Source: Chromera velia (lineage: Eukaryota; Sar; Chromeraceae). Taken from it: DNA of 34,381 nucleotides. The position numbers were made by a program, and so were the translations under genes. The first letter of the stretch is position 1. Each line of letters opens with the position of its first letter. A model generated the notes under the pieces. It was not told the DNA's origin. It did not search any database and was given only the letters and a program-made list of their open reading frames with translations. Shown here piece by piece: positions 10,443-22,400 of the stretch. The stretch lies in contig JAHBMJ010000036.1 in assembly GCA_018398765.1 (NCBI GenBank), positions 1 through 34,381 on the forward strand, written 5' to 3'.

Positions 10443-11031
10443 TACAGTGATTGCATATTGTTAGTCAACTGAACTCAACAATAATCCATATATGGACCAT
10501 AATATGGCAAGAGTTTGGGTTCCAACCATACAAGTTTAATAATAGAGCAAAAACTATAAAAAAAAAGTAAGAAGCCGTAGTAGATATAGTATAACAAACG
10601 TCACTTTTAACGTCACTGACGAATTAAATGTACTGTTAATAATCTGTTTATAAATCTGATTGTTACTATTATTTGTTATACTACACTGTTATATTAATAT
10701 TGAATCAAAAGAGAAATCATCTTTAATGATCATCATCATCATCATGCATCAAAAATATTAATTGTTCTGTATTGTTATATAATTATGTAGTTAGAAAATG
10801 CTAAACCCCACTATTATCCTAGTTGGAGCGCTAAACTCCCGGGCGGAAATCGATCTAGGCGAAAATTGAGATAATTCTAGTGAAGTGCTTGTAAATGCTA
10901 TTGTCTTGGCAGCCCTATGAGCCTACGCAGCAACTTCCGCTTCTTCTGCATGAGCGATAAAACTTAATTGCCTTCAGCTCACTGGTTCAACTTTTGCATG
11001 AACTGACTGAAGCTCAACGCTTTGAAGGATA
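10443..11031. other. AT-rich spacer downstream of the metallophosphoesterase gene
   Basis: AT-rich DNA with a short (ATC)n run near 10730-10745. It lies past the 3' end of the minus-strand gene, so it should contain that gene's 3' untranslated region and poly(A) site. No clear minus-strand AATAAA was found close to the stop. No gene was recognised. Confidence 0.4.
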
Positions 11032-11439
11032 TCAATCCCCTTCGACCAGCATAACGACAGGACTTCGCGGCTGATAGAAATCACTCACAGATGCAGCGTT
11101 GACAAATGCTGTGCCCCCGTTGACAAATACTCCCGAGTCCGCGTGCTCGTGACCAAAAATGTGCGCGGCAGGCTTCACTCTCTTCATCACGGCGTTCGCC
11201 AAATCGGGGCAGCCAGCGTTGACACCAAATACGTCTCGGTCCTTCATTCCGAAGGGTGGCATGTGAGTCAGAAGGATCTGCACGTACAGGAGTGCATCTT
11301 GCAAGCAGAGAAAAATATTTACTCGCCGAATAATTCTCGGAAATGGATCTTCAACGCGAACGGCGATTTGTTTGACAGAAAACACAAGAATTCAATTGAA
11401 ATTTGAAAAAAGCTTGTCGACTCTCTCTGATGCCTCTCA

Positions 11440-11480
<41 letters not shown>

Positions 11481-11837
11481 TATGTATGTCGCAACCCACT
11501 TATCTTGCCTGTGCATGCATGTGTGTTCGAGACCGTGTGTGTGTGTGTGTTCATTCCTTTCTGCCTGTCTGTCTCTGTCTTTCTTTGTCTGTCTGCCTGC
11601 CTGCCTGCCTGTCTGTCTGTCTGTCTGTCCCCCTCTCTCTCTCCCCGCTACCTCGTTGCTTTCTTTCTTTCCTTCATTGCTTCCTTCCTTGTTCGTTCTT
11701 TCCTTCTTTTTCTCTCCCTCATTTAAGGAGCAGATAAGACATTTTAAATCTGCGGAAAGGAGAAACGTTTCTGGCTTTCTCTCTCTCTTTCTTTCTGGCT
11801 TTCTCTCTTTCTCTCTTTTTGTGTCTCTGTCTGTCTG

Positions 11838-11868
<31 letters not shown>

Positions 11869-12077
11869 GCTCTTTCTTTTTCTCTCTTTCTCTCTCTCCT
11901 TCCGCTTTCTTTCTTTCTTTATCCATTTCTTCCTTCCTTCCATCCCTCCTTCTTCCTTTCTTCTTTCTGTTTTTCCTCTTTCCTTTCGTTGGTTGTGGGG
12001 GGCTGTGTGGGTGTTTTTGTGGGTTTTGTTAGGTGTGGATGTCGTGTGATGTCTTTTTCTTTCCTTCTGTTCCTTCC

Positions 12078-12126
<49 letters not shown>

Positions 12127-12346
12127 CCTTCCTTCCTTCCTTCCTTCCTTCCTTTTCTTTCTCTGTTTCCATCAGTCCGTCTCCGACTCTCTATCATGTA
12201 GGTATGTATTGTGTGTCCCTCTTGCTCTTTCTCTCCCCCCACCCCTATCTGCGTGCGCATGCGTGCACGGGTGTGTGTGCATTTGACACACGCAAATCGA
12301 CACACACAGATGCACGCAGATGCACACACACACGCCCACGCACACG

Positions 12347-12383
<37 letters not shown>

Positions 12384-13064
12384 GCACGCACACACGCACG
12401 CACGCACGCACGCACGCACGCGTACACGCACACGCACGAAGAATGCCTTTCTTGTTACCTGTGTATCTGAGGGAATCTTGTCCCACAAGGATGCCGCCTG
12501 TGTCTGGGGGACGTTGAATGCAGTCTCCCAAGGATTCCCATTCACAACCCACGGAGTTCCAAAAACAGAGACGCCCTCAATCGTCACTCCTTCTTCTTTC
12601 AACACTTTCACTCCCGACGTCTCCAAAGCAGAAAAAGCCACCGCACAGTCCTCTTTCTCCAAACTCCAGTCACTCCAATAATCCGCATAATAAGGGGGAT
12701 CCAAAATCATGTCGTGGTTCCCTGGCACTAGAATCTTGTGAGGAAAATTCAGACGGCCCATCCAAGAGGCGAATTCAACTACCTCGGCCAAGCTGCCAAA
12801 ATTTGTGCAGTCCCCTGTGTGAATGAGAACGTCGCCTTCTGGCAGATCAGGAAGCTTGTCGTGTCGCATGTGGGTGTCTGAGATGCATACGCACCTGAGG
12901 GGGCGCTTCGCTGTGGAAATTTTGACTTTCAACTCTCTCCCTCCTCTGGACAAAATTCGCCTAACCGCTTCTGAGTCTTCTTCTGTTTGTGGTTGCCAGA
13001 TGCTCAGAGGGTTCAAAAAGGAGAAATAGAAGGAGAGAGGTCTCTCAATACTGTACAGATCCAT
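11032..13064 (-). CDS. Metallophosphoesterase, MPPED1/MPPED2-like (exons 13064-12459 and 11277-11032)
   Basis: Calcineurin-like phosphoesterases of this family hydrolyse phosphodiesters with a two-metal centre. All five signature blocks are present in order: CISDTH (D-x-H), GDCTNFG, VPGNHD, LTHMPP and FGHEHADSG. WDKIPSDTQ at the exon 1 end joins ILLTHMPP across the splice site (donor CAG|GTAACA at 12458, acceptor GTGCAG at 11278). This restores the block typical of MPPED proteins, so the splice is well supported. The stop is TGA at 11034-11032. From the first ATG (13064) the protein has 283 residues, close to the 294 of human MPPED2. The same frame stays open upstream to 13430 and encodes two hydrophobic segments. 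An N-terminal extension or membrane anchor entered through an upstream exon is therefore possible, for example via the acceptor ending at 13245. Confidence 0.9.
11278..12458 (-). repeat. Microsatellite-filled intron of the metallophosphoesterase gene
   Basis: A 1,181-bp intron dominated by simple repeats. On the plus strand these are (CT)n then (GT)n at 11440-11488, tetranucleotides (CTGT/CTGC) at 11585-11630, (CTTT)n at about 11829-11868, (CT)n-(CTTT)n-(CCTT)n at 12079-12152, and (CA)n/(CGCA)n at 12297-12425. The gene lies on the minus strand, so its transcript is GA- then GT-rich here. The long open frames over this stretch are low-complexity artefacts. Confidence 0.9.
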
Positions 13065-14538
13065 CAGCGTCTCCTGCCACGACCCTCTCTTTGACCTGGC
13101 CACTAGGAGCAGCAGAGGCTGGGCAGGCAGAGTCAAGTAGAATGCCAAACTCTTCAGGAAAGCATCGGTCAGCCGTCTCCTCCCTGCAAACAGAGGCTGA
13201 GGGAGTGAGAACAGAAGGAGAGGAACGAGGAGACGTCTTTTCTGCTGTAGTGCAACATAAAAGCAAAATAAATAGGTGGAAAAAAGACAAAGACGTTCAA
13301 CAAGAAGGGAAAAGTCCAAGGACTTTTCGCTGTCTGCGTCAGGGGGTTTTGTACACTTTTTTTTCGTGAATGTTTGTTCATTTTCACAAACGGGAAGAAA
13401 AAAAAAGCACACACCGATCAGCAGAGCCACACTCAGATGGGGTAAAGGAAGGAGAGTGAGAACGAAAGAAGGCCCCTCTATCTCATGTGAGAAGATAAAA
13501 AGTCATCGATTCTCATGGATTTAACGATTTTCAGTAAATCAAAGCCTTCTGATGAATTTCATTGACTGATTAAAACTGTACGGCTCGAAAGACTCATGAA
13601 AAAGACTATCGGTAAGACTGAGCACCCAACATCCAAGAATTGATTTCAAAATCAAACAAAAAACTGTGAGTTCAAAGTAAACAAAAACATCACTTTCGTT
13701 TTCCTAGGCTGGCCCAGCAGCCATCTCAGCCTTCGCCCTTTCAAAGACATTCAGAGGAACTTTGAACAAAATGCGTCAAGCAATGGATAACGGGACTGGT
13801 GAATGTGGTTCTGCCCTGGAATCACACGGAGGTGACAGTCCTCATCGTCAGTCCCCCTCACAGGAAGGCCAGAATGCAGACGTTTTTCAGTGAAGTGGGG
13901 AAGAAGAAAACATTATGGGCGTGTGCATCTCGTTTTGGTGGGTGTGGGGTGGAGTACGAGTGAAGGAAATGGAACGAAGGTAGGAGACGGATGCTCTTCA
14001 TTTCAAAAGAACATTCTGATCGTGAGAAGATGGAAAAGATGCTCTTGAGAAGGTGGCGGACTGACCAACGAATCGGACGAAGAATCCGTTTGTCTTCGGT
14101 GAGGTATCCTTCTCCGTTGAGTTCCTTCTGTTTTGTCCCAAGCTTCCCGTCTCTGTCTCCGCCGTCTCCCCAATGGGAGGAGTCATTGTGTGTCGATCCG
14201 ATTCGCCACGCAAGTGGAGCTTTCCTGGTACGTCAGGTACGCAAAAGTTTTTCTTTTTGTGAGTATTCAAAGCCTGCAGCACGTTCTGCAAGAGAAGGGC
14301 GGTAAGTATAGGTAGATCTCTCTGTCAGTGTAGGCTCACCATTCAAATTTCGATCATTTGTCTCGAGTACGTCGCGCAGGCCGCGGATGGCCGATCGAGC
14401 GGCGCGTGCGCGTGCGTCGTCGTCGTTGAGCCGTTGCGCGGCAGCTGCCGTCTCCGTTTCGCAGATCTTCTCAGTCTGACCGGAATTAATCCGGAGATCA
14501 TTCTAGCTTCCGCAGCTGCTCGATCTCGTCCTAGAAAA
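13065..14538. other. Region between the divergent metallophosphoesterase and giant-gene starts
   Basis: It contains the open upstream extension of the phosphoesterase frame (to 13430) and probably its promoter. The centre (13500-14340) has no convincing exon. From about 14368 to 14465 there is a patch dense in CpG (GCGCGTGCGCGTGCGTCG type) in otherwise CpG-poor surroundings. It could be a promoter-proximal element for the plus-strand gene. Confidence 0.4.
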
Positions 14539-14603
14539 ATGTACCAGCTGGCGACTGCAGGATGTCTCATTTTCAGCATCTGTCTGCCCCTGATTATTGG
14601 TGG
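14539..14603 (+). other. Possible 5'-leader exon with a signal-peptide-like upstream ORF
   Basis: An ATG at 14539 opens a 21-codon hydrophobic stretch (MYQLATAGCLIFSICLPLII) that runs into a perfect donor, GTAAGT, at 14604. Splicing to the acceptor at 14810 (TTGACAG) would place it ten bases before the ATG at 14820 but in a different frame. It would then be an untranslated leader with an upstream ORF. It could equally be chance or an alternative first exon. Confidence 0.3.
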
Positions 14604-14819
14604 GTAAGTAGCCAGAGAAGTACTCGTGAACTATATAAGGTTGTCCAGAGTTTCGCAGGTACAGGCAGAGTGGCACTCGTAGCTCGGCCATCCCTGTGAT
14701 GGGGAGCGTTTCCTTCTGACTGTACAATCCTTACGTGGATTTTTTCAGTGACCTCTTTCATTATATCTTTACTTTGCCGTTGCTTTCAACATTTTAAGCC
14801 TGCTTGACAGAGCGCTACG

Positions 14820-15492
14820 ATGCGATTCTTGTCTTCCAGGCTGCCCTTGGTTTTGGCAGTCTGGTGGTCGTGCAGTCTCTGTGCCTTGGGACGCCACCTG
14901 GGCGAGACGACAGCCCTCAGAGCGATTCCATCGTTTGAAGGATGCCCTGCCATTCTGCCTGGAAGTGCTTCCTTCTCCAACACACATGCCTCGACTCTGT
15001 CAAGGAGGGGGGAGAAAAGGGAGCACTCACTCGTATCAAGAGAGGATACGAGGGGGGGGGATACGGAGACGGGCACCACCTCAGCGAGTGCGATGAAAAC
15101 GTGCTCGTCCGGACAGTTTACAGTGGAGAGATTTCGGAATTCGTTGCCCCCTGTGATCACGTGCTGCAACGAAGACTCTGTCAGATGTGCAGGGTGCTCG
15201 GAAGCAAATTCGAGCGGCAATTGTGCGACCAACCGGTGCAAGCCGGGATTTGAGCCTCTTTGTGCCCCCTTTACTTCCAACTGCGCGACGAAAACATGCA
15301 CGGCATGCGAAGACCTTCCTTACGAAGATGCTGACGGCAATTCGTGTTCGGTCTTGTGCACGGATGACAAAGTGTACAATGCAACTGAGACTGCCAATTT
15401 CAAGGAGAAGGGAAGAGGGGGACTTACAGCGATGGATGCCTGCTGCAAGTGCGGGGGGGGAGTGAGGACTCCCACACCGTTCGCATACGAAA
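14820..15492 (+). CDS. Giant gene exon 1: signal peptide and ACC-x-CGGG cysteine module
   Basis: Residues 1-224. MRFLSSRLPLVLAVWWSCSL starts a strong signal peptide, predicted to be cleaved near ALG at residues 21-23. A Ser/Thr/Arg-rich spacer follows to about residue 95, then about 16 cysteines in pairs. The module ends YEDADGNSC ... MDACCKCGGG, matching the W/Y-x-D-x2-G-x2-C ... A-x-x-ACC-x-CGGG pattern that I recall from secreted alveolate and stramenopile proteins. The donor is AAA|GTGAGT at 15493 in phase 1. An earlier GTGAGG at 15462 would break the frame with exon 2. Confidence 0.85.
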
Positions 15493-16676
15493 GTGAGTCG
15501 GTGGATGGGTCAGTGAGATTGTCAACGAGCGACTGTTCGACTGATTTGGGGTTGCTGCTTCTGGTCTGTGGTTTTCGTTTAGCAACTTTGTTCCTCCTTC
15601 GATTTCGTGTTTTCCTTCCGATTTTTTGTTCCATTATATATACATAGATATCATTTCAATACAATTGCAGAGAAGGCGACCACTCTCGGCCGCCCTGTGA
15701 GTATGAAACCGTACCCCCGGACCGCCAGGCGCTATTTGTTCAGCGATTGTGATGCCCTGCTTGAGCACGGTCTGCACGCGAACGCAGAGACGGGAGAGAT
15801 CTCCGGAACGCCGACTGCCTCCGAAGCCTTCAAGGCGTCATGTGTGGTCACGGCGGTGCAGGATGAAGCCAGAGGGCTGATGTACAACACCACGGCGACA
15901 GTGGATGTGGCACCCTTCTCTTATGGCAGCAGATTCCTTGCAGTGGGAGGTCCGTCAGGTCTTTATGTCTCTTTTTTTTTAAGATCAAAAGACGAGTCAC
16001 ACCCATTGCAGGCAAGAATATGGATGAGCATTCTTGGTTGCATGCAGTTTTCTGTCTTGTGAGGTGACGCGGATGGAATAACTACTGCACCCCTCGATTG
16101 ATTGGCAATAGATTGATTGATTGATTGATGAATTTGATTGTGACCTGTTGTGTGTGACGATACCCAGAGTTCATTTTCCTCTTCTTTTTGGCCCTGACAT
16201 TTATTTGCATGCCCAGCCACACGTGCACCCCCTCTTTTCCGGAATGTCTTAGGGATGCACCGAAAGGTACGATACTGCTGGAGCATGAATGAACGATCCG
16301 ACTAATCTCTTCTTTTTGGGCGAGTGCTACGATCAGAGTGAGACGGGAGTCCACAGCGCTTGCATGTGTGCACAAACAAATTTATGTATCTGGGTATTTA
16401 TCTCTGTATGTATGCATGCATGTATGTATAGAGTCCACATTTTTATTATTTATGTAACTTCTGGGTCTTTCGCTCTGTATGTATGCATGTATCGATATGA
16501 TGCAACGATCGGATGGGTCGATATGATGCAACGATCGGATGGATCGATATGAATGCAGCATGGAATGGGGCCTCCGAACACAGTCGGACACTCGGCGCGG
16601 GGCTTTCCTACAAGAGCAACAGCTGGACCATCAAGTGCTTGCCTGACTGTCCTTGGATCTGGTTTGGAGGAAGTCC

Positions 16677-16722
<46 letters not shown>

Positions 16723-17155
16723 TTCTTTTTTTGTTTGTTTGTTTCTTTGTGCTTTGGGCAGCTTCTCATCGTTGACGGGACGGAAATTCCCCTGAGCGTT
16801 TTCCGTCTCCTTTTCTTTGCGATTCCTCTCGTTGAGCTTCATCTTCTCATGCGTCAGCTAATCGCGCCAACAATCTTCGTTCTGCCTGACAGTGTGCACC
16901 TGTACAGGCATGGTGACGATGCAACCGACTAAAACCATGAAATGCTCTTCCCATTCGACCCAGAAAGACAGGCGACAACAAAGAACGAAACTCTGCAGGC
17001 AGCTGTCCGTCAAATCTTTTTTCTTTCTTTCTGGGTATAGACAACATCTCCTGTGATGGAACGTGGGATGTCAGGCTGCGGAGATGATACCCTCTCCCCC
17101 CCCCTGTCTCTGTCTCTCTCATGCATGCACACACACACACACACACACACGTACG

Positions 17156-17194
<39 letters not shown>

Positions 17195-19365
17195 AGTCAG
17201 CGTACCAATATAAGCTATTGAGTTGCAATCAGCTCACGACAACATGAGATGCAAATACAGATACGAATAATACGTATGAATGCAAATAATGAACTTGCAG
17301 CCCACGGCAACATCAAAGTTAAGTCTGGGTACACCCTCCAAGGCACGACGAAAGCGGAGTCGGGAGGTCTTGCCTCGCCCCCCGGTTTCTCCATCCCCGC
17401 CATGCGGACTATCGCGGGGGCCTCCGGGGTGAACGCGACGGAGGGGGCCGAGGGGACGGACCCAGAGATCCCGGTAGTGAAGCAGCCAGCCTCTCAGTGC
17501 AGGTGGGGTGTCTTTTTTTTTTTATCAACACAAGCAGCCTGCCTCTCAGTGCAGGTGTGTGGGATGTCTGTCCAAGCACGTGCATTGACTGCAGGATGCG
17601 CGCCCATCTTTCATCAATTACACATACCCCAAATCAGCGGCACCGGTCTGGGTCATGCTATCAGCGTTGCTCTTTGTGCTTCTTTTGTTCTTCATCCCTT
17701 TTTGTTGTCTCTGTATGGAAAGATGCATGCATCTCTGCACACACATATGATTTACCTGCGAGCATCAAATGGTAGACGTATGCGTTTTGTTTTTAATCTA
17801 CGCATACAGGTTTCTGTCTGTCCACGTGATATGTGTACGGGGTTCGGAATCCGGCAGGAGTGTAGAGAGTCAACTTAAATGCAGATTTCTTCGTCGACAT
17901 GCAGATCTAATTACTTTCTGTTTGGTCGGGTATGCGTATGCTTTCAGGATCTCTGCGGTCCGACAGGTGACAAAGAGCGGGTCCAAAACGGAGGAAACCA
18001 CAGACAGCGAAAACATCATTGCGGTATACCACTCGCTCCCGACGAGTATCTCATATGCCTCACTGCCGACCCTACCGAGCGGGGAGAAGTCTCTGAGCGT
18101 GACTCTTGGGCACCCCATTACGTCAGGTTCGTGAAAGAAAATCGGACTTTCCTCCCCATCGATTGTTCTTTCCTTGTAAAACGAATGGGAGGGGGGAGAT
18201 GTGGTTCTTCTCACCATGGATGTTGTCCTCTCTCTGTCCGTGTTGGTTTCTGTATTTTCGCGTTCTGCTTATTTCATGAAAGATGTCCCGACAGGTCTGG
18301 TTGTTGCTGTGTAAAAAATGACTTATGAATGGTCTCTTTCCCCCCCCAAGAAAACTCTTGACCCACCTGTGGTTTCAGGGTATTGCAACGTTCTTCTTAT
18401 TGTGTCTTCTTTGTGGCCTTTGTACACTTCCGCCCAGTGCTGCTCCATTGATTGGATCTGATCTCTCGCGCTCCTTTTGGTCCCCTTCGGCACTGTGACT
18501 ATGTTGTCTTTCCTCACGAAAGCCCGCCACAGTTCATTCAATTGCTGCACGTCACTCTCTCTGGCTCCCCCCCCCCCTTTGATGTCCATGCAGGCCGAGA
18601 CCGGGTGGTCCCTGTGTGGTCCAACGGAGACTTGGGAACAAACGATGACGGCACTCCGGTCTCGCCACTGGCACCCATCGCCTACAGCCTGGCGTGCTCC
18701 ACCAACACCGCGGGCGTGACCGGTGACACAGGGAAGGTCGTGCATGTGATGCACACCGGGAAGCTGCTGTATGTGAAGGAGGGGGAACAGGTCGAGTTGG
18801 GCCGGTTGGACGCTCTAACGGGTCGGTAGATGGATCGAGGAAGTAAGCAAGGATCCTTATCGATGATGGGAATCCCTTCTTGGGTTTGGTGTTTCCAGAG
18901 GAAGAAATGTTCGAATTCCTTAATTTTCTCCGTTTGGTGCTCCTTCTGTTCTGTTGTGCGCAGTTCGGAAACAGGCCTTTTGCTTTGTTCGTTTCCTCGT
19001 TCAGCTGGTGGCTCTCCATCTCTCCCTCCCTCCATGCTTTCCTGCGCAGCAGCCACTGATTGATTCTGTCTGAATTAATAGTGTTTCCATGCCATCTCAT
19101 TTCCTTCCATTGAATTCTCCCCGGGTACCTTTCCTCGCGCTCTCTCCCATTTGTTCTTTGTGCTTCGGGCCGGTCGTTTGTGTCCGTCAACACTTTGATC
19201 ATTTTGACGTCACAACATGGCATGGGCATCGTTCTCTTTCTCTTTCTCTCTCTGCGCATTTGCATGTGCATGCAGGAGAGATCACAGGAACTCCAGGGTC
19301 TGGCAACTCCACCATTCTTCCCATGACTGTGGGTTTGCTTGTTTGTTTGTCCGGCTCTTTCTCTT

Positions 19366-19407
<42 letters not shown>

Positions 19408-19444
19408 TCTCTCTCTGCGTGTGCGTGCGTGCGTGCGTGCGCGC

Positions 19445-19483
<39 letters not shown>

Positions 19484-22400
19484 CGTCTGCCGGACTGCCC
19501 ATCGATATGTCTGTCTCTCTATCTGGTCTTTGGTCTTTCTGTCTGAAAAAGATGGAGAGGTGTCTTTCTGGATGCCTGCCCGCCTGCAGTACAACGCCTT
19601 TCAGAGGAGGGCCCAGGCAAACTTCACATGCGAAGTCGTCGCGAAGGTCCTCCAGGTCAGTCTCGATCTGCATGTGTGCACGTGCGCATCCATCCGGCCG
19701 TGTGCCGAAGGACATTCATCATATATTAATGAGGCCGCCTCATTTTTGGGCTTTTGCAAAAACTGCTTGTTCAGCTCCATGGTTCAGCACATGAGAAGTT
19801 TTTTTTTTTTCATTCTTCCTATTGCAAACAGACACCGCCCCTAGCCTCTCACTCTTGCCCCTCCCATACAGGAGTACAGAGGGAACGAAAGAAAGACCAC
19901 GCGGTGGAAAGGAATGTGAATCGACTGGTTCTTTGCTCTCTTTTTTTCGTCCTTTCTCTTCTTTAGTTTGCTCTCCTTTCGTTGTTTTTCGGGGCCCTTT
20001 CCCTTAGTGCTCTTTTTCGTCCCTAGACCCTTACGTCTTCTGGTCTTCAAAAGTCTTCGTCTTGTCTTGTCTGGGAAAGTGTATCTTGTTTGCAGACAAC
20101 ACCAATCTGATCTATTCGGGTAGGACATGTGCGCCTGTCTGCATGTAAATGTATCCCAATACTTCCTTGACACAAAAACGTACCTCCCCCCCCCCCTGCA
20201 TGCATGAAGGCTGGGCTTCCGGATGTCCACCGATCGAGGTGGGAGGCGTTCAACCAGAAATTGAAGCTGACGGTCTCTGCTGCCTCTTGCTGGGTGAAGG
20301 CAGAGGTGCCCAACAAACAGCTGCAGCTGGAGAGTTTGGGCACCGCACCGAACGACTTCAGGTGCATGAAGAAATGCGAGGCAATGAAGGCGTGTGCAGG
20401 ATACTACTATGAGTCCTCCAGCAAGTGTCAGTCGGTCCTTTGAGATGATGCGTGAGAATGAATGCAGACGCATTTGCATGCATATCTCTCCCTGCGCACA
20501 TTCTCTACTCCACCCACTTCATCTGCAACAAGCGCTCTGATTGCAGACTTGCCTGTAGGCGAGAAAGATTTGATCTTTCTGTGTGCCGAGGTGCCATGGA
20601 CATCGCTTTGCCTGGTTTGTCTCAAACCTCGACCGTCTACATGCATCTCCATGTCTAAATGCATCGCTGCTTGCTTGCTTGCTTGCCTTTTTACCGAATC
20701 GTCAAGATGCTCTACATCGTCATTTGATTGCAGCGTGCAAGAGGACCTCGATTCGTGCGGAGGCGACCGGCAGCACTGGAGACAAATACGTGATGGCCAA
20801 ATTGAATAGCTGCGCCCCACAGGACACGTGCAGATACCTGAAGATTGCCGGTCCGTCCTAGTAAATTCTCTATGTCTGTGTGAAAGGCGCGTGTTGTGTT
20901 TGTTTCTCGCTGTTTTGTTGTGTGTGAAAACTGAAAAGATGCTCCCTTCAGGACACAGAAATGGTGTCTCAAGTGCAGCAATCTTTCGTTGATTGTGCGA
21001 CGCTGCCTCGTTTCTTTCAGCCGTCCTGGAGCGTGTGTGTTGTTTGGTCAGACATGCAGCTCAACTCTGACACTCTAGATGGGTGCAGAACGCTGGCATG
21101 ATTCAACTCGGACGATCCTCAGTTTTGCGTGCCATTGTTCTGAAGCCGTCGTTATCTCCTGCGGCGGATGCTGTCTGACCAAGTTATCGCTCTTCGTGAA
21201 TTTATGTGACAAACACGCTGTGTCGGGATACATCTTTGCGAACCTCCCTCCCTCTTTCCGTCTCTGCCTCCCTGTGTGGTTGTCTCTGCAGTGAACGAAT
21301 GGATGAGCGGGAACTTCTGCCCAATAGCGCCCGACATCCTTGCAGGTCTGTATGTTCCTCTTTTCTGGTTCTTCGAGCATGTTCCTGACAAGTACTTTGT
21401 GTGGCTTCGTCTCCTTGTGTTTAAAAGCACAGGGGAGATCTAACGACAGTTCGGACGATCTGTGCATGTTTTTCTCCATACCCAGGGTACCTCTTACTCC
21501 CTGTCTCCCTTCCTGCTTGTGTGTTTGACGGCAAATTCGGATGAGTGTGTATTTCGGTGGAGAGGAGGGGAAAGGCTTCTCGATATTTTTCTTTTTTCTT
21601 TCTTATTCGTGTGGCGGACTGCATCCGCTTCTTTTTGTTCTGTTGGCGCACAGAAGAAATCGTACATCTGCTCTTCTTTCTGTGCTGTGCGGCTGTATGT
21701 GTCTATTTTTGTGTTTCTGCAGGTCCGAACAATTTTGTGTACGAAAGGAGGGGACCCGCAGTCGGTGACATCTTCTTTCTCCTTCGGAATCTGCCCGCAA
21801 GGGAAAATGCAGCCACAGAGTCCCTGTGTCCGCCTGCAACTTTCAAGTGGATTATCAAACAGGTCCGTCACTTCATTCGGTGTGTGCGCATGCATATGTG
21901 AACGCATGTACATGCTGTGGAGGCATGTCCTGTTGCGTAGGTGAGACTGCGTAGACCAGCAAATAAGCAGGGTGGAAGCGAGTGGGCTGTTTTACTGCCT
22001 TTTGTGCATTGATGCGATGTCAACACTTTCTTTGACCCTCTTATGCACCCGATGCACTCACTCACTGCAGGCAAATCACGAATCAGACTTCATAGACGAC
22101 TCCGGAGAGGCCTTCCAGCTGAACGGTCCTGTCATCGGGTGTCTACCTGAGGTGGGCGGGCCCTCTTCTCTTTTGCGTTTCCGGATCCTCCTCCTCCTCC
22201 TTCTGTTTTCTGTCTGTTCTTTTCTCCTCCCTTCTCTCCACCCGTTCCTTCATCTGCCTCTTCTCGTCAATGCTGATTGACTGGGTTCCCCTCTTTCGTG
22301 GTGCCAAACCAATCACACACACAAACACACACCTGCCGATTTGTTTCTTGCATTGCTCGCAGCCGGACCCCTTCATTGCGATCGGAGACTCCTACCCGAA

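Noticed and set aside
11464..12201. Long plus-strand open frame (245 codons) rich in Ser, Leu, Phe and Cys
   Set aside because: It is a translation of CT/CTTT/GT microsatellites inside the phosphoesterase intron and has no protein-like complexity.
12297..12425. CA/CGCA repeat considered as a CRISPR-like array
   Set aside because: It is a plain di- and tetranucleotide microsatellite with no spacers, in a eukaryotic intron.
13991..14305. Open frames on both strands between the divergent genes
   Set aside because: Neither strand shows domain motifs, a signal peptide or convincing splice sites. They are probably chance frames.
15000..15300. Alternative frames over exon 1 (from 14881 and 14942)
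   Set aside because: They are shadows of the cysteine-rich exon 1 frame, which has a signal peptide and paired cysteines.
16763..16932. Candidate exon after a strong pyrimidine tract and GGGCAG acceptor
   Set aside because: The in-frame reading needs phase 0, whereas exon 3 ends in phase 1 and joins exon 4 cleanly. It was kept out of the model but could be an alternative exon.
18552..19715. Long minus-strand open frame (387 codons)
   Set aside because: It lies antisense to exons 6-8 and the (CT)n/(GT)n repeat, and is full of Arg-Glu and Thr-His repeats. The plus-strand exons have motif and splice support.
20547..20590. Short candidate exon between PAN exons 9 and 10
   Set aside because: It enters in phase 1 but leaves in phase 0, which does not fit exon 10. 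Exon 9 to exon 10 joins directly in phase 1 and restores the PAN pattern.
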